From Bacteroidota bacterium (lineage in GTDB: Bacteria > Bacteroidota > Bacteroidia > Cytophagales > Cyclobacteriaceae), in contig JAJRQT010000111.1 of the NCBI GenBank assembly GCA_024280115.1, forward strand, positions 1 through 64,000: 64,000 nt of DNA, written 5' to 3'. Position 1 is the stretch's first letter. Each line of letters starts with the position of its first letter. Of this stretch, positions 9,601-17,266 are shown piece after piece. The position numbers were made by a program, and so were the translations under genes. The notes under the pieces were generated by a model, which was given only the letters and a program-made list of their open reading frames with translations, was not told the DNA's origin and did no database searches.

Positions 9601-9764
9601 ATGATACAGGGGCTCATCCTGCCAATTGGGCAGCATTTATTCCCCTTGGAAATAATCAGCCAATTCAATTTGAAAACCCGAAATTCAGGTGGTTTTATTG
9701 GATCCTTGCGGCCTTGCTAGTTTCAGTAGTCAAATTCCTTTATCTAAACAGAAAGTTAGTCTGA
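6690..9764 (+). CDS. TPR-CHAT domain protein 1 (caspase-like cysteine peptidase family, exported)
   Basis: 1024 residues. A hydrophobic N-terminal segment (about residues 14-32) acts as a signal or anchor. A long array of TPR-like repeats (about 40-450) contains motifs such as LGDFQKSLEYN and LGEYELSKQY. A linker follows, then a C-terminal CHAT domain (about 710-1000). The presumed catalytic pair is present: His850 in LALHGYG and Cys898 in SACETG. One transmembrane helix lies near the C-terminus (about 1001-1019) followed by NRKLV. This topology puts the TPRs and the protease domain outside the cytosol. Some CHAT proteins are active proteases (separase/caspase clan), others work in signalling. 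The next gene is a close paralogue; a sigma/anti-sigma operon lies 4 kb downstream. Confidence 0.88.
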   Translation: MVYQYHNPNRQKLFTGYIIILSILFCLLIPKSDLFSKDSLVIELDSVNQFFDNIELLRWEIKNQEAIDQLTNCIKNGVYIKIHVMRAYNELAENHRLLRDPDRALSILEDVERSYRVDPSLEKIELVRMYFYKGKSYRSNNLIDSAVYYHKKALELARKYNYNKNVLAGEIWMDLGLIQKSLGDFQKSLEYNSNAQRIFHNTLDKWQIKRAALYYALAVNYRALGDFERAANYVRMAELIFSHYGDRFISRLVNCKIVLGNCYFNDNNFKEANAVYENVFELFESKVKPTRNALRITISNNGISLLNLGEYELSKQYIEKAIGINPLETESDSSDLAYTYSNLSLIFEDLNQFEKAKELLDKCISICLELYGDHHFEVFDSYRYLARHCEKQDQLDMALDYYQKALIAGFDNFGDDNIYTNPASFNSISKDAAFNILFDKARTFRKKYVVDQHAQDLIAAFDLYVQAYELIREAANSNFMEESLLNIPENFGEDLEFGVECALTLYENTNDSKYFDQLLQFVETNKYFLLQNSVIKSNNKETLGIPDSSYQKEKDLIERINVLKRDIKTTSFEDAETEYDKRISLLKTTIEWEQVRKLWDIPNKSNITFSDLSSNFSLDSIRNQLIGDNDLLLEYFQSSDTLYTVVIGKHQERILKLPKTPELDVQLDNYLAHMFNKDNDNDTIDFADFVSASYYLYEKLVYPAISNTMSDAASTKRLIIIPSGKLSNMPFESLIREPADTATVNYWRLNYLCRDYIINYAYSVSILKNNYLAESEDQKLNILAFSYSSSDKKDVVAQRNDPYGELPFSAEELISISKWIKGNLYDGENATEYLFKSSAQDHDIIHLALHGYGDTNDILNSHLVFKGPGNETEDGKLYAHELYGIDLSRTKLVVLSACETGVGKSMKGEGVYSLARGFAYAGCPSIVMSLWKVNDKTTADLMDYFYENLAGGMPKDEALQKAKLTFIKNTDDTGAHPANWAAFIPLGNNQPIQFENPKFRWFYWILAALLVSVVKFLYLNRKLV

Positions 9765-9878
9765 AAATGTGGGTGATTATCACAATTCACCATTGATCGT
9801 CGTTTTTAGATGTTTACTGGTATGAAAAACCATTAAATTCACTAACTTTTACCTTTATTTTACAGCGCTTAATAATTC

Positions 9879-12800
9879 ATGGAGGAGACAACCCACTACT
9901 ACCGTTCAATATGGTTGGGACTTATTTTTTTATACTCAGCATATTTATTTTCACCATTTTCTGCGAAAGCGCAATCCTCACAACCAAATTCAAAGTTAAA
10001 TCAATTGTTGGATAGCGCCGAGGTATTAAAGCTTAAAGGTGATTATAGCAATGCCATTGCTCTTTTTAATAAGATTAAATCCGAAACAGAAAATAAGAAG
10101 GACTGGGATACCTACACATGGTGTTTAACTGAGCTTGGAGATATCTCCAGGTACCAGGGAAGAATGGATATCTCAGAAAAATATCTTAACAAATCAGTTA
10201 AAATAGCTACAGAATTCCTAAATGAAAATAGTATAGTATTTGTGAGAATTTACTTGTACGAGGGATTGTTGCTAAATGAAACTCTCGATACATCCAAAGA
10301 TAATGTAGCGGATAGTATATTGAATTATTATGGTATGTCAGAAGAGATATTAAGACAATTTCCAAATGAATTGAAAATGAAATCTATGGTATTTTTTAGA
10401 ATGGCCCAGCTATATAATTCTTTGGATATGGTCAACGATGCACAATATTATTTTAATAAATCAATTGAAATAATCGATCAAAAGCAATATGAACTCGATT
10501 ACCAACGTGCGGTAATCTTTAATGCTTTTGGAAAATTTTATAGAGACATAGGAGATTATGAGCGGGCAATACTATTCATGAACATTGCCTATTATATATA
10601 CCTTCATTCAAATAACAATGACTTAAAGAGTGCATTTAAATGTGAGAGCTCGCTGGCAAATTATTATTTCTATTCGGGACAATATGAAATGGCTTTAAAA
10701 TATTATAATCAGGTAATTGACGAAGCTACAAAAACAAATTCACTATCAAACAGCAATATATTAAGTGCATATACCAACAGGATTCAACCATTGATTTATT
10801 TAGGAGATTACGATGAAGCGATTCAAACTGCTTTCAGCTCAATTAAATTAAACAAACAGAAATCGAACTACGAAATCAGAACCCTTTTTTTTACTTATAA
10901 TTCCTTGGCTGAGATTTACGAGCAAATAGGCGACTATAAAAATGCGGAGATTTACTTTAAAAAATCTTTAAAGACAAGGATCGAATTCACGGGTTTACAA
11001 ATTGAAGATGCCTATGATGGATATCTATATCTGGGAGCGTATTATGGGAGAACAGGTGAATTGAAGAAGGCGTTGGATTTTTATCAGCGAAGTCTCGAGA
11101 TATTATTTAATGATTTTTCATCAAATAGTTTTTACGACAATCCGGACTACCGCAATTACCAGAATAAAAGCTGGCTTCTCTATGTGATTTTTTATAAATC
11201 CAGCGCATTATTTGAGCTTTATAAAGAAAGTAATAATATAAAGGATTTGCAGTCAGCCTACGATCTTTACATAACAGGCTATGGGATATTAGATGAATTG
11301 TTGAATTCAGGTCACACTGACAATGCCTTAATTGATGTTTTTCAAAGATTTAAAATGGAATTTAATTTAAGTGTAGAATGTGCCCTGGAACTATTTCAAC
11401 TGACAGGAGAATCTGCATATTTCAATAAAGCATTTCAGTTTATCGAAAACAATAAGTATTTCTTGTTGTACCAAGCCTTGGCCAACTCAGACAATAAGTT
11501 TATTAAAGGAGTTCCCGATAAACTGATCCATGAGCAAAGGGTAACTAACAAGAACATAATAGAATTAAATCGAATTTTAAATAGTCCAATCTCCACTGAT
11601 TCCTCCTTTATTATCAGAAATGCACTTATCGACAAATTAAATATGAAAGCTGAAATTGAAAAAGAAATAGAACAAACCGGAGAGCAGAATAAAGCAGCTA
11701 TTATTGATCATCAGCAGTTGAGTGTTAACGATGTGCAAAATTCAATATTAAATGAAGATGATATTATTATTGAGTTTCACTGGTCAAATGCTTCTTTGTT
11801 TGCGTTGATTATTGGCAAGGACATATTAGAAGTACATGAAACCAAATTGAATAAAGAATTATTAGAAAGTATTGAGGACTATATCCAAAGCATTTCAGGA
11901 GAATCTGACAGTGAACTCTTTTCCAAATATGCATACAAAAGATTTATAAATTCTTCAATTTACCTTTATGATAATATATTGAAACCGGTATTGAACAAGG
12001 TTGAAAAACAAATAATTTCTTTAGAAAAAATTGATAGAATAATCATTGTACCTGATGGTGAATTGTCTTATATGCCTTTTGAATCGTTAATTACCCAGGC
12101 AGCCGACACTTCAACATTAAGCTACTGGGGATTGCACTATTTTTGTAAAGAGTTCACTATTGGCTATACCTATTCTTTGAATATTCTAAAAAGTAATTTG
12201 ACCAAATCAAATCAAAAAATCAAACCTAAACTATTAGGTTTCAGTTATTCAGCTCCCTTAAAATCAAAAGAGGGCATCGCACTTTTAAGATCTAACAATG
12301 AACTTCCTTATTCCTCTGAAGAACTTGATGGGATCGAAAACTGGATAAAAAGGCCAGATTTTTTCAGAGATGGAGATGCCACTGAAGAAGTTTTTAAATC
12401 ACAGGCATCTAATTATTCACTCCTTCACTTAGCCATTCATGGCCAGGCTGATACGACAGATATGTTCAATTCAAGGTTGATATTTAAAAGAGATGAAAAT
12501 TCCATCGAAGACGGTGAATTACATGCATATGAATTGTATGACATGGATTTGAGCAATACGGAACTGACAGTATTGAGCGCTTGCGAAACCGGGTTGGGAA
12601 AGCAATCTGAAGGAGAAGGCATTTTTAGCATTGCAAGAGGATTCGCCTATGCCGGATGCCCTTCAATCGTGATGAGTTTGTGGAAAGTAAATGATAAAAC
12701 CACCGCCGGTTTGATGGAATATTTTTACCAGTATCTCGCTGATGGAATGAATAAAGATAAAGCGCTTCAAAAAGCAAAACTGACCTTTATTGAAAATGCC

Positions 12801-12980
12801 GATGATCTTGGAGCTCATCCATCTAACTGGGCTGCGTTTATTGCGATGGGAAATAATCAACCTATTCAACTCCCGGCATCCAATTTCCAATGGGTTTATA
12901 TATTACTCATCGTGGGTTTTATTGCCATTATGGTATTTATTTTTCGCAAAAAGTCCATTGTTAAATTATTTCGAAATTGA
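9879..12980 (+). CDS. TPR-CHAT domain protein 2 (paralogue, exported)
   Basis: 1033 residues. It has a clear signal peptide ending around SAKAQS (about residue 32), TPR-like repeats (about 45-450) and a CHAT domain with His854 (LAIHGQA) and Cys902 (SACETG). A C-terminal transmembrane helix (about 1005-1024) ends in FRKKSIVKLF, whose positive charge suggests the tail stays in the cytosol. The last 150 residues of the CHAT domain are nearly identical to protein 1 (for example GFAYAGCPSIVMSLWKVND), while the TPR regions differ much more, as if the sensor part diverged after duplication. A TACCTTTA box about 30 bp before the ATG could be its -7 element. Only 3 bp separate it from the metallopeptidase downstream, so the two are probably cotranscribed. 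Confidence 0.88.
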   Translation: MEETTHYYRSIWLGLIFLYSAYLFSPFSAKAQSSQPNSKLNQLLDSAEVLKLKGDYSNAIALFNKIKSETENKKDWDTYTWCLTELGDISRYQGRMDISEKYLNKSVKIATEFLNENSIVFVRIYLYEGLLLNETLDTSKDNVADSILNYYGMSEEILRQFPNELKMKSMVFFRMAQLYNSLDMVNDAQYYFNKSIEIIDQKQYELDYQRAVIFNAFGKFYRDIGDYERAILFMNIAYYIYLHSNNNDLKSAFKCESSLANYYFYSGQYEMALKYYNQVIDEATKTNSLSNSNILSAYTNRIQPLIYLGDYDEAIQTAFSSIKLNKQKSNYEIRTLFFTYNSLAEIYEQIGDYKNAEIYFKKSLKTRIEFTGLQIEDAYDGYLYLGAYYGRTGELKKALDFYQRSLEILFNDFSSNSFYDNPDYRNYQNKSWLLYVIFYKSSALFELYKESNNIKDLQSAYDLYITGYGILDELLNSGHTDNALIDVFQRFKMEFNLSVECALELFQLTGESAYFNKAFQFIENNKYFLLYQALANSDNKFIKGVPDKLIHEQRVTNKNIIELNRILNSPISTDSSFIIRNALIDKLNMKAEIEKEIEQTGEQNKAAIIDHQQLSVNDVQNSILNEDDIIIEFHWSNASLFALIIGKDILEVHETKLNKELLESIEDYIQSISGESDSELFSKYAYKRFINSSIYLYDNILKPVLNKVEKQIISLEKIDRIIIVPDGELSYMPFESLITQAADTSTLSYWGLHYFCKEFTIGYTYSLNILKSNLTKSNQKIKPKLLGFSYSAPLKSKEGIALLRSNNELPYSSEELDGIENWIKRPDFFRDGDATEEVFKSQASNYSLLHLAIHGQADTTDMFNSRLIFKRDENSIEDGELHAYELYDMDLSNTELTVLSACETGLGKQSEGEGIFSIARGFAYAGCPSIVMSLWKVNDKTTAGLMEYFYQYLADGMNKDKALQKAKLTFIENADDLGAHPSNWAAFIAMGNNQPIQLPASNFQWVYILLIVGFIAIMVFIFRKKSIVKLFRN

Positions 12981-12983
12981 ACT

Positions 12984-13949
12984 TTGGGCACCAAATTAAA
13001 AATATGGAAGCAGGGGCAGTTTTACCAGAAGTTGGGTAAAAAGATTATAGATCTCCCATACCAAGTGAACCAGGGGCCATCTGATCATCAAATAAAAATT
13101 GGCGGATTCACTGTGCAGCCTGACAAGGATGGCAATTTTCTGGATAGAAATTATTCTGAAGATGAGTTGGATGCCATACATACATACGGAGTTACCAGAT
13201 TGGTAATTGATCTGTATGAAAATTTATTTGAGAAACCCCTTAAGTGGATCTGGCAACAAAATGGCAGTGATGAGCCTCTCACTATCAGAATCAGAAATAA
13301 TGACATCAATGCCAGGTATTTGAAAGATCAGAAATGTATTGAATTGGATTATTATGGCCCCTACAAAAACTGGACATATAATTGCCGGACAGTTGATCTC
13401 GTAGCTCATGAGACAGGTCACGCGATTTTGGACAGTATTTTGCCTTTCCTGAACGAGGGAAATGCTGAAACTAAAGGGCTTAGTGAAGCATTCTGCGATT
13501 TAACCGCCATGTTCATTGTTTTGTCGCAATATGATTTATGCGAATATGTAATAGAAGAAACCAGGGGAGATTTAAAACTAAATAGTATTCTAACACTGTT
13601 TGCGGCTGGTCATGGGTTTAGTAAAGGTCCCAATAAAGAAAGTAGAAGTGCTTTAAATGATATAAAATATAATAGAAATGAATGGTCTCCATATCATTAC
13701 TCACAAGTAATTGTTGGTTTACTTTATGATTTATTCTGTGAAAAGTTTAATAAAAATGAAAGGAGAGTAAATGATGATGCTGAAAACCTTTATCAAATTG
13801 GGCAAGTTTGGATTGCGGGCATCACTAACACCTTTATGGAATGTGGAGCGGATTCGAATCTAAACGATTTTGGGAGGAAACTACTGAGATGCTTTAGCAA
13901 TGAAATGGGTTTTATAGAAAAACACCTCAAAAAGAGAAAGATATTTTGA
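12984..13949 (+). CDS. thermolysin-like (clan MA) metallopeptidase, cytosolic
   Basis: 321 residues from a TTG start 3 bp after the CHAT2 stop; no ATG is available near the N-terminus, so the exact start is uncertain. The zinc site is HETGH (His142, Glu143, His146) with the third ligand Glu168 in GLSEAFCDL. The spacing and the Glu-Ala-x-x-Asp pattern match the peptidase M4 C-terminal domain, and His238 in PYHYSQV sits where thermolysin has its transition-state His. There is no signal peptide and no propeptide, unlike secreted thermolysins, so the enzyme probably acts in the cytosol. Tight linkage to a CHAT gene suggests a joint role. The substrate is unknown. Confidence 0.78.
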   Translation: MGTKLKIWKQGQFYQKLGKKIIDLPYQVNQGPSDHQIKIGGFTVQPDKDGNFLDRNYSEDELDAIHTYGVTRLVIDLYENLFEKPLKWIWQQNGSDEPLTIRIRNNDINARYLKDQKCIELDYYGPYKNWTYNCRTVDLVAHETGHAILDSILPFLNEGNAETKGLSEAFCDLTAMFIVLSQYDLCEYVIEETRGDLKLNSILTLFAAGHGFSKGPNKESRSALNDIKYNRNEWSPYHYSQVIVGLLYDLFCEKFNKNERRVNDDAENLYQIGQVWIAGITNTFMECGADSNLNDFGRKLLRCFSNEMGFIEKHLKKRKIF

Positions 13950-13951
13950 GG
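13925..13951. terminator. bidirectional terminator between convergent island genes
   Basis: Perfect arms CCTCAAAA (13925-13932) and TTTTGAGG (13944-13951) overlap the stop of the metallopeptidase. On the minus strand the hairpin is followed by TGTTTTTC and would end the sigma-factor operon. Confidence 0.55.
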
Positions 13952-13971
13952 CGTTTAAAGTTTAAATCGGA

Positions 13972-14400
13972 TTAACAATCATCCTTTGTCCCTGCTCTTT
14001 TTGGCTGTATTTGCACAATATTTTTAATCTTATCGATGTATTCTCTTCTGAATTTAGGTTTTAATTTATTTAAATTATCTTCACTTATTGCAATCCATTC
14101 ATCACGCCACCTTTTAGTAAATCCACGGCTCCATCCTTTCGGACTAAAAAATTCATCTGGAATTTCTGCAACTGCAATGTGTGCATGTTGACCGGTCTTT
14201 TGATTTGTGACTACATAATCATCACAATTAATGTCAAAGATTACAAGATCTTCTTTTTCTAATCCTCTATCATTTATAAATGGAATTCGTTTTAAATCAC
14301 CATTACCATCAAGGGCATCGGCTCTTAAAAGATAGCCAATCTTCGCATTAGGGTTCGCACCGGATTGTTTTCCTTCCGGTTCAATAACTTTAGCTGGCAT
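13972..14400 (-). CDS. OB-like domain protein C, related to the small proteins A and B
   Basis: 142 residues, last gene of the sigma-factor operon (39 bp after the anti-sigma-like gene). Its N-terminal 90 residues share the order of motifs seen in proteins A and B: AKVIEPEGKQ, GYLLRAD, RIPFINDRGLE and LVIFDI, then AIAV. A C-terminal extension of about 45 residues (GWSRGFTKRWRDEW onward) is basic and helical. So one family member is cotranscribed with the regulator and two are at the far end of the island. Function is unknown; nucleic-acid binding through an OB fold is a guess from the motif pattern and the basic tail. The match to A and B was made by eye. Confidence 0.72.
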   Translation of the reverse strand: MPAKVIEPEGKQSGANPNAKIGYLLRADALDGNGDLKRIPFINDRGLEKEDLVIFDINCDDYVVTNQKTGQHAHIAVAEIPDEFFSPKGWSRGFTKRWRDEWIAISEDNLNKLKPKFRREYIDKIKNIVQIQPKRAGTKDDC

Positions 14401-14439
14401 AATGTTAAATTTTTAAGGTTTAAAATAGATTGTGGGGTA

Positions 14440-15240
14440 TCAATTAATCTCTTTAAGGATTTCCTGTGCTTTAGCGCTGTAGGAGGAAGATTGAATTTCT
14501 GATATCCCATTTAATAAAGGTATTAATTTTTCTGTATTATTCTCATGTAGATAACACATACTAAGATACCATTTTGCCTGTATGATCATGCCATCATCGT
14601 CATCAAGCATGCTTTGGAAAATTCTTTTGGCATCATCATACCTGTTCAGCATCATGAGCGTGTTCCCTTTATATAATCTGAAGCTTGGATCTTTGATGGT
14701 GCCTTTGAAATCTGCAATAATTATTTTATTAAAATTAATGAGCGCATTGTCATAATCTCCCACATCATAATAGGCAAGTGCTTTTTTCCAATAATTTTTT
14801 TCTGCTATTTCAGGTCCACGTTTGTTTCCGAAATTTTCAAAAGGTGTGTAGTATGATGCATACAATTTTTGAGAAGATGGTGGTTGGCTGATGTTGAAAA
14901 GTGAGATGGAAGTCACCATGATCAGGGTTAGAGAGGCTGCGATGGCCCAGGAGTATTTCTTAATTTGATTAAAATCAAAGAATATTATTTTTGAGTTATC
15001 CTTTTCCTCTTCATCTTTCATGAGCTTCATACTGGTTTCAAATCGATCCAGCTTCTCTTCAACGGTGGTGTGTGCTGCTGATTTCTTTATTCCTTTAATC
15101 AACAATTCCATATCATTCAGCTCCCTCACAAATTCCTCATCACTTTCTAATTTCTTATTAAAAATCAGACATTCCTCAACATCCAGGTTTTTGTCCAGAT
15201 ACTTTTCTATCAGATCAATATGTGAATTTTTAGCATTCAT
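14440..15240 (-). CDS. anti-sigma-factor-like membrane protein with periplasmic TPR domain
   Basis: 266 residues. The cytosolic N-terminal part (1-93) has the look of an anti-sigma domain (IEKYLDKNLDVEE, then LESDEEFVREL) but without the zinc-binding Cys/His set. One transmembrane helix covers about residues 95-115 (WAIAASLTLIMVTSISLF). The remaining 150 residues form TPR-like repeats (WKKALAYYDVGDYDNALINF and similar) placed in the periplasm. It overlaps the sigma gene by 11 bp, which points to coupled translation and a sigma/anti-sigma pair. The periplasmic TPR part could bind the exported TPR-CHAT proteins or another envelope signal (inference). It could also be an adaptor with no anti-sigma activity. 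Confidence 0.75.
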   Translation of the reverse strand: MNAKNSHIDLIEKYLDKNLDVEECLIFNKKLESDEEFVRELNDMELLIKGIKKSAAHTTVEEKLDRFETSMKLMKDEEEKDNSKIIFFDFNQIKKYSWAIAASLTLIMVTSISLFNISQPPSSQKLYASYYTPFENFGNKRGPEIAEKNYWKKALAYYDVGDYDNALINFNKIIIADFKGTIKDPSFRLYKGNTLMMLNRYDDAKRIFQSMLDDDDGMIIQAKWYLSMCYLHENNTEKLIPLLNGISEIQSSSYSAKAQEILKEIN

Positions 15241-15796
15241 AATAATTGCTTAGACTTAACTTTTGTTCATCCTCAACTATTTTCTTTAACCTGTTAAGGC
15301 ATTTATATTTTAAATTTTTTGCCGTTGCACTGTTTTTATAATGAAGCAATTCTGCAATTTCTTCCATGGACTTTCCATGATAATAATAAAGCTCCAGGAT
15401 TGTACGACCAGGTTCTCCCAGCTTTTCAAGACCACTTTCTATACAATCTAATTGTTGCTCCCGCAAAAGCGCATCAGTTTTTTGTACTTCAGGAAGGTCT
15501 ATCAATGTCCCTTCATTACACTTCTGATCAAACTTTTTTTGTGCTTTCAGTATTTCAAGATACTTGTTGCGCCCTATTGCAAAAAGATAGGTTTTAATAC
15601 TACAATTAAGCACTTTTAGTTTTGCACTTATCACATTTTCATAAAATGTGACTACAGCATAATGATATACCTCCCGGGCATCATCGGTGGAACAGTGGTA
15701 AAGCTTTAAAATCCATGACATAAATCCAGCTTGATAACTATTATAAATTAAATCAAGTTGGCTTTTGTCTCCTTTTCTTATTTTATCCAGTTCCAC
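15230..15796 (-). CDS. ECF-family RNA polymerase sigma factor
   Basis: 188 residues with sigma region 2 (about 15-85, IYNSYQAGFMSWIL then KTYLFAIGRNKYLE) and region 4 (about 115-170, LGEPGRTILELYYYHGKSMEEIAELL with the helix-turn-helix and KCLNRLKK). I place the start at the GTG at 15796, because an in-frame TAG lies just three codons upstream and the next Met would delete part of region 2. First gene of the operon sigma, anti-sigma-like TPR protein, OB-like protein. It probably directs polymerase to promoters in this island; candidate targets are the duplicated leaders before 5784 and 6249. Autoregulation is common for such factors but no repeated promoter box was clear upstream of this gene. 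Confidence 0.88.
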   Translation of the reverse strand: MELDKIRKGDKSQLDLIYNSYQAGFMSWILKLYHCSTDDAREVYHYAVVTFYENVISAKLKVLNCSIKTYLFAIGRNKYLEILKAQKKFDQKCNEGTLIDLPEVQKTDALLREQQLDCIESGLEKLGEPGRTILELYYYHGKSMEEIAELLHYKNSATAKNLKYKCLNRLKKIVEDEQKLSLSNYYEC

Positions 15797-15982
15797 CTTC
15801 TTTGGCTATTTGTCACTTCTTTATGGCAAAGTTTATAAAAGGTCACCCAATTTTTTTTTGAGATTTTATTTTATCCGGATTAAGAGCGTAATTAATATGA
15901 TATAATGATAGGTTGGTTAAATGAGGACTTGCAAAAAAATAACTAAACGAGAATTGCATCAAAAACCACAGACCTGCTTCAG

Positions 15983-16660
15983 TTATGGTTTGATTGCCCT
16001 AACCATTTGCATTTTCCCTGGAGGTCCGGGAAGAGTTTCCACTTCAAATCCAATACTTTTCAGATCTCTTTTGAGCTGCCCCTTAGCACAATAAGTCACA
16101 AAAATTCCTTTGTGATTTAGCAACAGAAAAAATTTTTCAAGAATTTCGGAGTTCCACATTTCTGGTTGTTTAGACGGCGCAAATGCATCAAAATAGCAAA
16201 CATCAAACATTCCCGACCCTTCGTAGTCCTGAATTTTTGCTTTAACTTTTCTGAGTTGAAAATATGTGGAAATTCCAATCCATTCATTCCATGAAGAATT
16301 GTGGATATTTTGAAACAAATCATCAGAAAATAACCAGTCGGTAATGATAGGATAATTTAATTTCTGTATTTCATCCTTTTCTAACGGAAAGGGTTCAATG
16401 CTCTCATATTGTAAAAATAGTTGATGTTTTTCTGCATAGATCGCACTTAAAAGCGTATTTAATCCGGTTCCAAAGCCAACTTCAAATATTCTGAGTTTCT
16501 CAACATTTTCCTTTTCAGCAAAATAATTTAGTCCCCGTTCAATAAAAACATAATTTGATTCCTGGATGGCCCCGTGAATTGAATGATAGGTTTCGTCCAG
16601 GTCAGGAAGGTATAGTGTATGCGAGCCATCTTCAGTGATTAAAAATTGCTTTTTCTTCAT
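15983..16660 (-). CDS. mnmD: tRNA (5-methylaminomethyl-2-thiouridine) methyltransferase MnmD
   Basis: 225-residue SAM-dependent methyltransferase corresponding to the N-terminal half of MnmC (DUF752), found as a stand-alone protein in many Bacteroidota. The SAM-binding motif FEVGFGTGLNTLLS lies at about residues 59-72, and CYFDAFAPSKQPEMW (about 151-165) carries the conserved Asp-Ala-Phe-Ala-Pro motif. It methylates the wobble uridine of tRNAs to complete mnm5(s2)U. Its ATG overlaps the ispF stop (ATGA at 16657-16660). The FAD-dependent half of MnmC is absent, as expected for MnmD. Together with mnmH at 43 kb it belongs to wobble-uridine modification. Confidence 0.88.
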   Translation of the reverse strand: MKKKQFLITEDGSHTLYLPDLDETYHSIHGAIQESNYVFIERGLNYFAEKENVEKLRIFEVGFGTGLNTLLSAIYAEKHQLFLQYESIEPFPLEKDEIQKLNYPIITDWLFSDDLFQNIHNSSWNEWIGISTYFQLRKVKAKIQDYEGSGMFDVCYFDAFAPSKQPEMWNSEILEKFFLLLNHKGIFVTYCAKGQLKRDLKSIGFEVETLPGPPGKMQMVRAIKP

Positions 16661-17136
16661 TCTTTTTTGATGAGTACTGCTGCATATGCAGATATTCCCT
16701 GCTCTCTACCGACAAATCCCAATCGCTCCGTAGTTGTCGCTTTGATGGATATATCTTCTTCTGAAATCTCCATCACTTCGGCAAGGCATACTTTCATCGC
16801 TGGTATATGCGCGTTAATTTTTGGTTTTTGAAGACAGATGGTGGAATCTATATTCTCTATACTCCAACCTTTTTGCTTTACAATATTCAGCGTTTCCGCG
16901 AGGAGAATTTTACTATCTATCCCTTTAAATTTCGGATCTTTATCAGAAAAATGATGGCCGATATCCCGTAGATTAGCCGCACCGAGCAGGGCATCGCAAA
17001 TTACATGGATCAGTACGTCTGCATCAGAATGCCCAACAGCTCCTTTTTCATAATCAATCTTGATGCCTCCCAACCAAAATTCTTCGCCTGTTTTCAGTTG
17101 ATGTACATCATATCCAAATCCAACTCTGATTTTCAT
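16657..17136 (-). CDS. ispF: 2-C-methyl-D-erythritol 2,4-cyclodiphosphate synthase
   Basis: 159 residues, the normal length for IspF. The zinc ligands are in GYDVHQL (Asp10, His12) and DIGHHFSD (His44-45 region); the substrate segment GHSDADVLIHVICDALLGA and the C-terminal TTTERLGFVGREQGI are conserved. It converts CDP-methylerythritol 2-phosphate to the cyclic diphosphate in the MEP isoprenoid pathway. It is the upstream member of a two-gene unit with mnmD (4-bp overlap). No other MEP genes are in the window. Confidence 0.95.
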   Translation of the reverse strand: MKIRVGFGYDVHQLKTGEEFWLGGIKIDYEKGAVGHSDADVLIHVICDALLGAANLRDIGHHFSDKDPKFKGIDSKILLAETLNIVKQKGWSIENIDSTICLQKPKINAHIPAMKVCLAEVMEISEEDISIKATTTERLGFVGREQGISAYAAVLIKKE

Positions 17137-17266
17137 AATACTGGTCTCTTTATACTGTGGTAATTTAAAAAAATATTATTTGAATCGGTATTTATATGGG
17201 ATCTCGAATTTACCTTTGAGTTGTACCGTAAGTTGAATTTAAAAGCGGTAATTAAAGGAGTTGGAA

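Noticed and set aside
13840..13862. GGATTCGAATC string resembling the T-loop of a tRNA
   Set aside because: Inside the metallopeptidase gene and no acceptor, D or anticodon stem fits around it. No tRNA found in the window.
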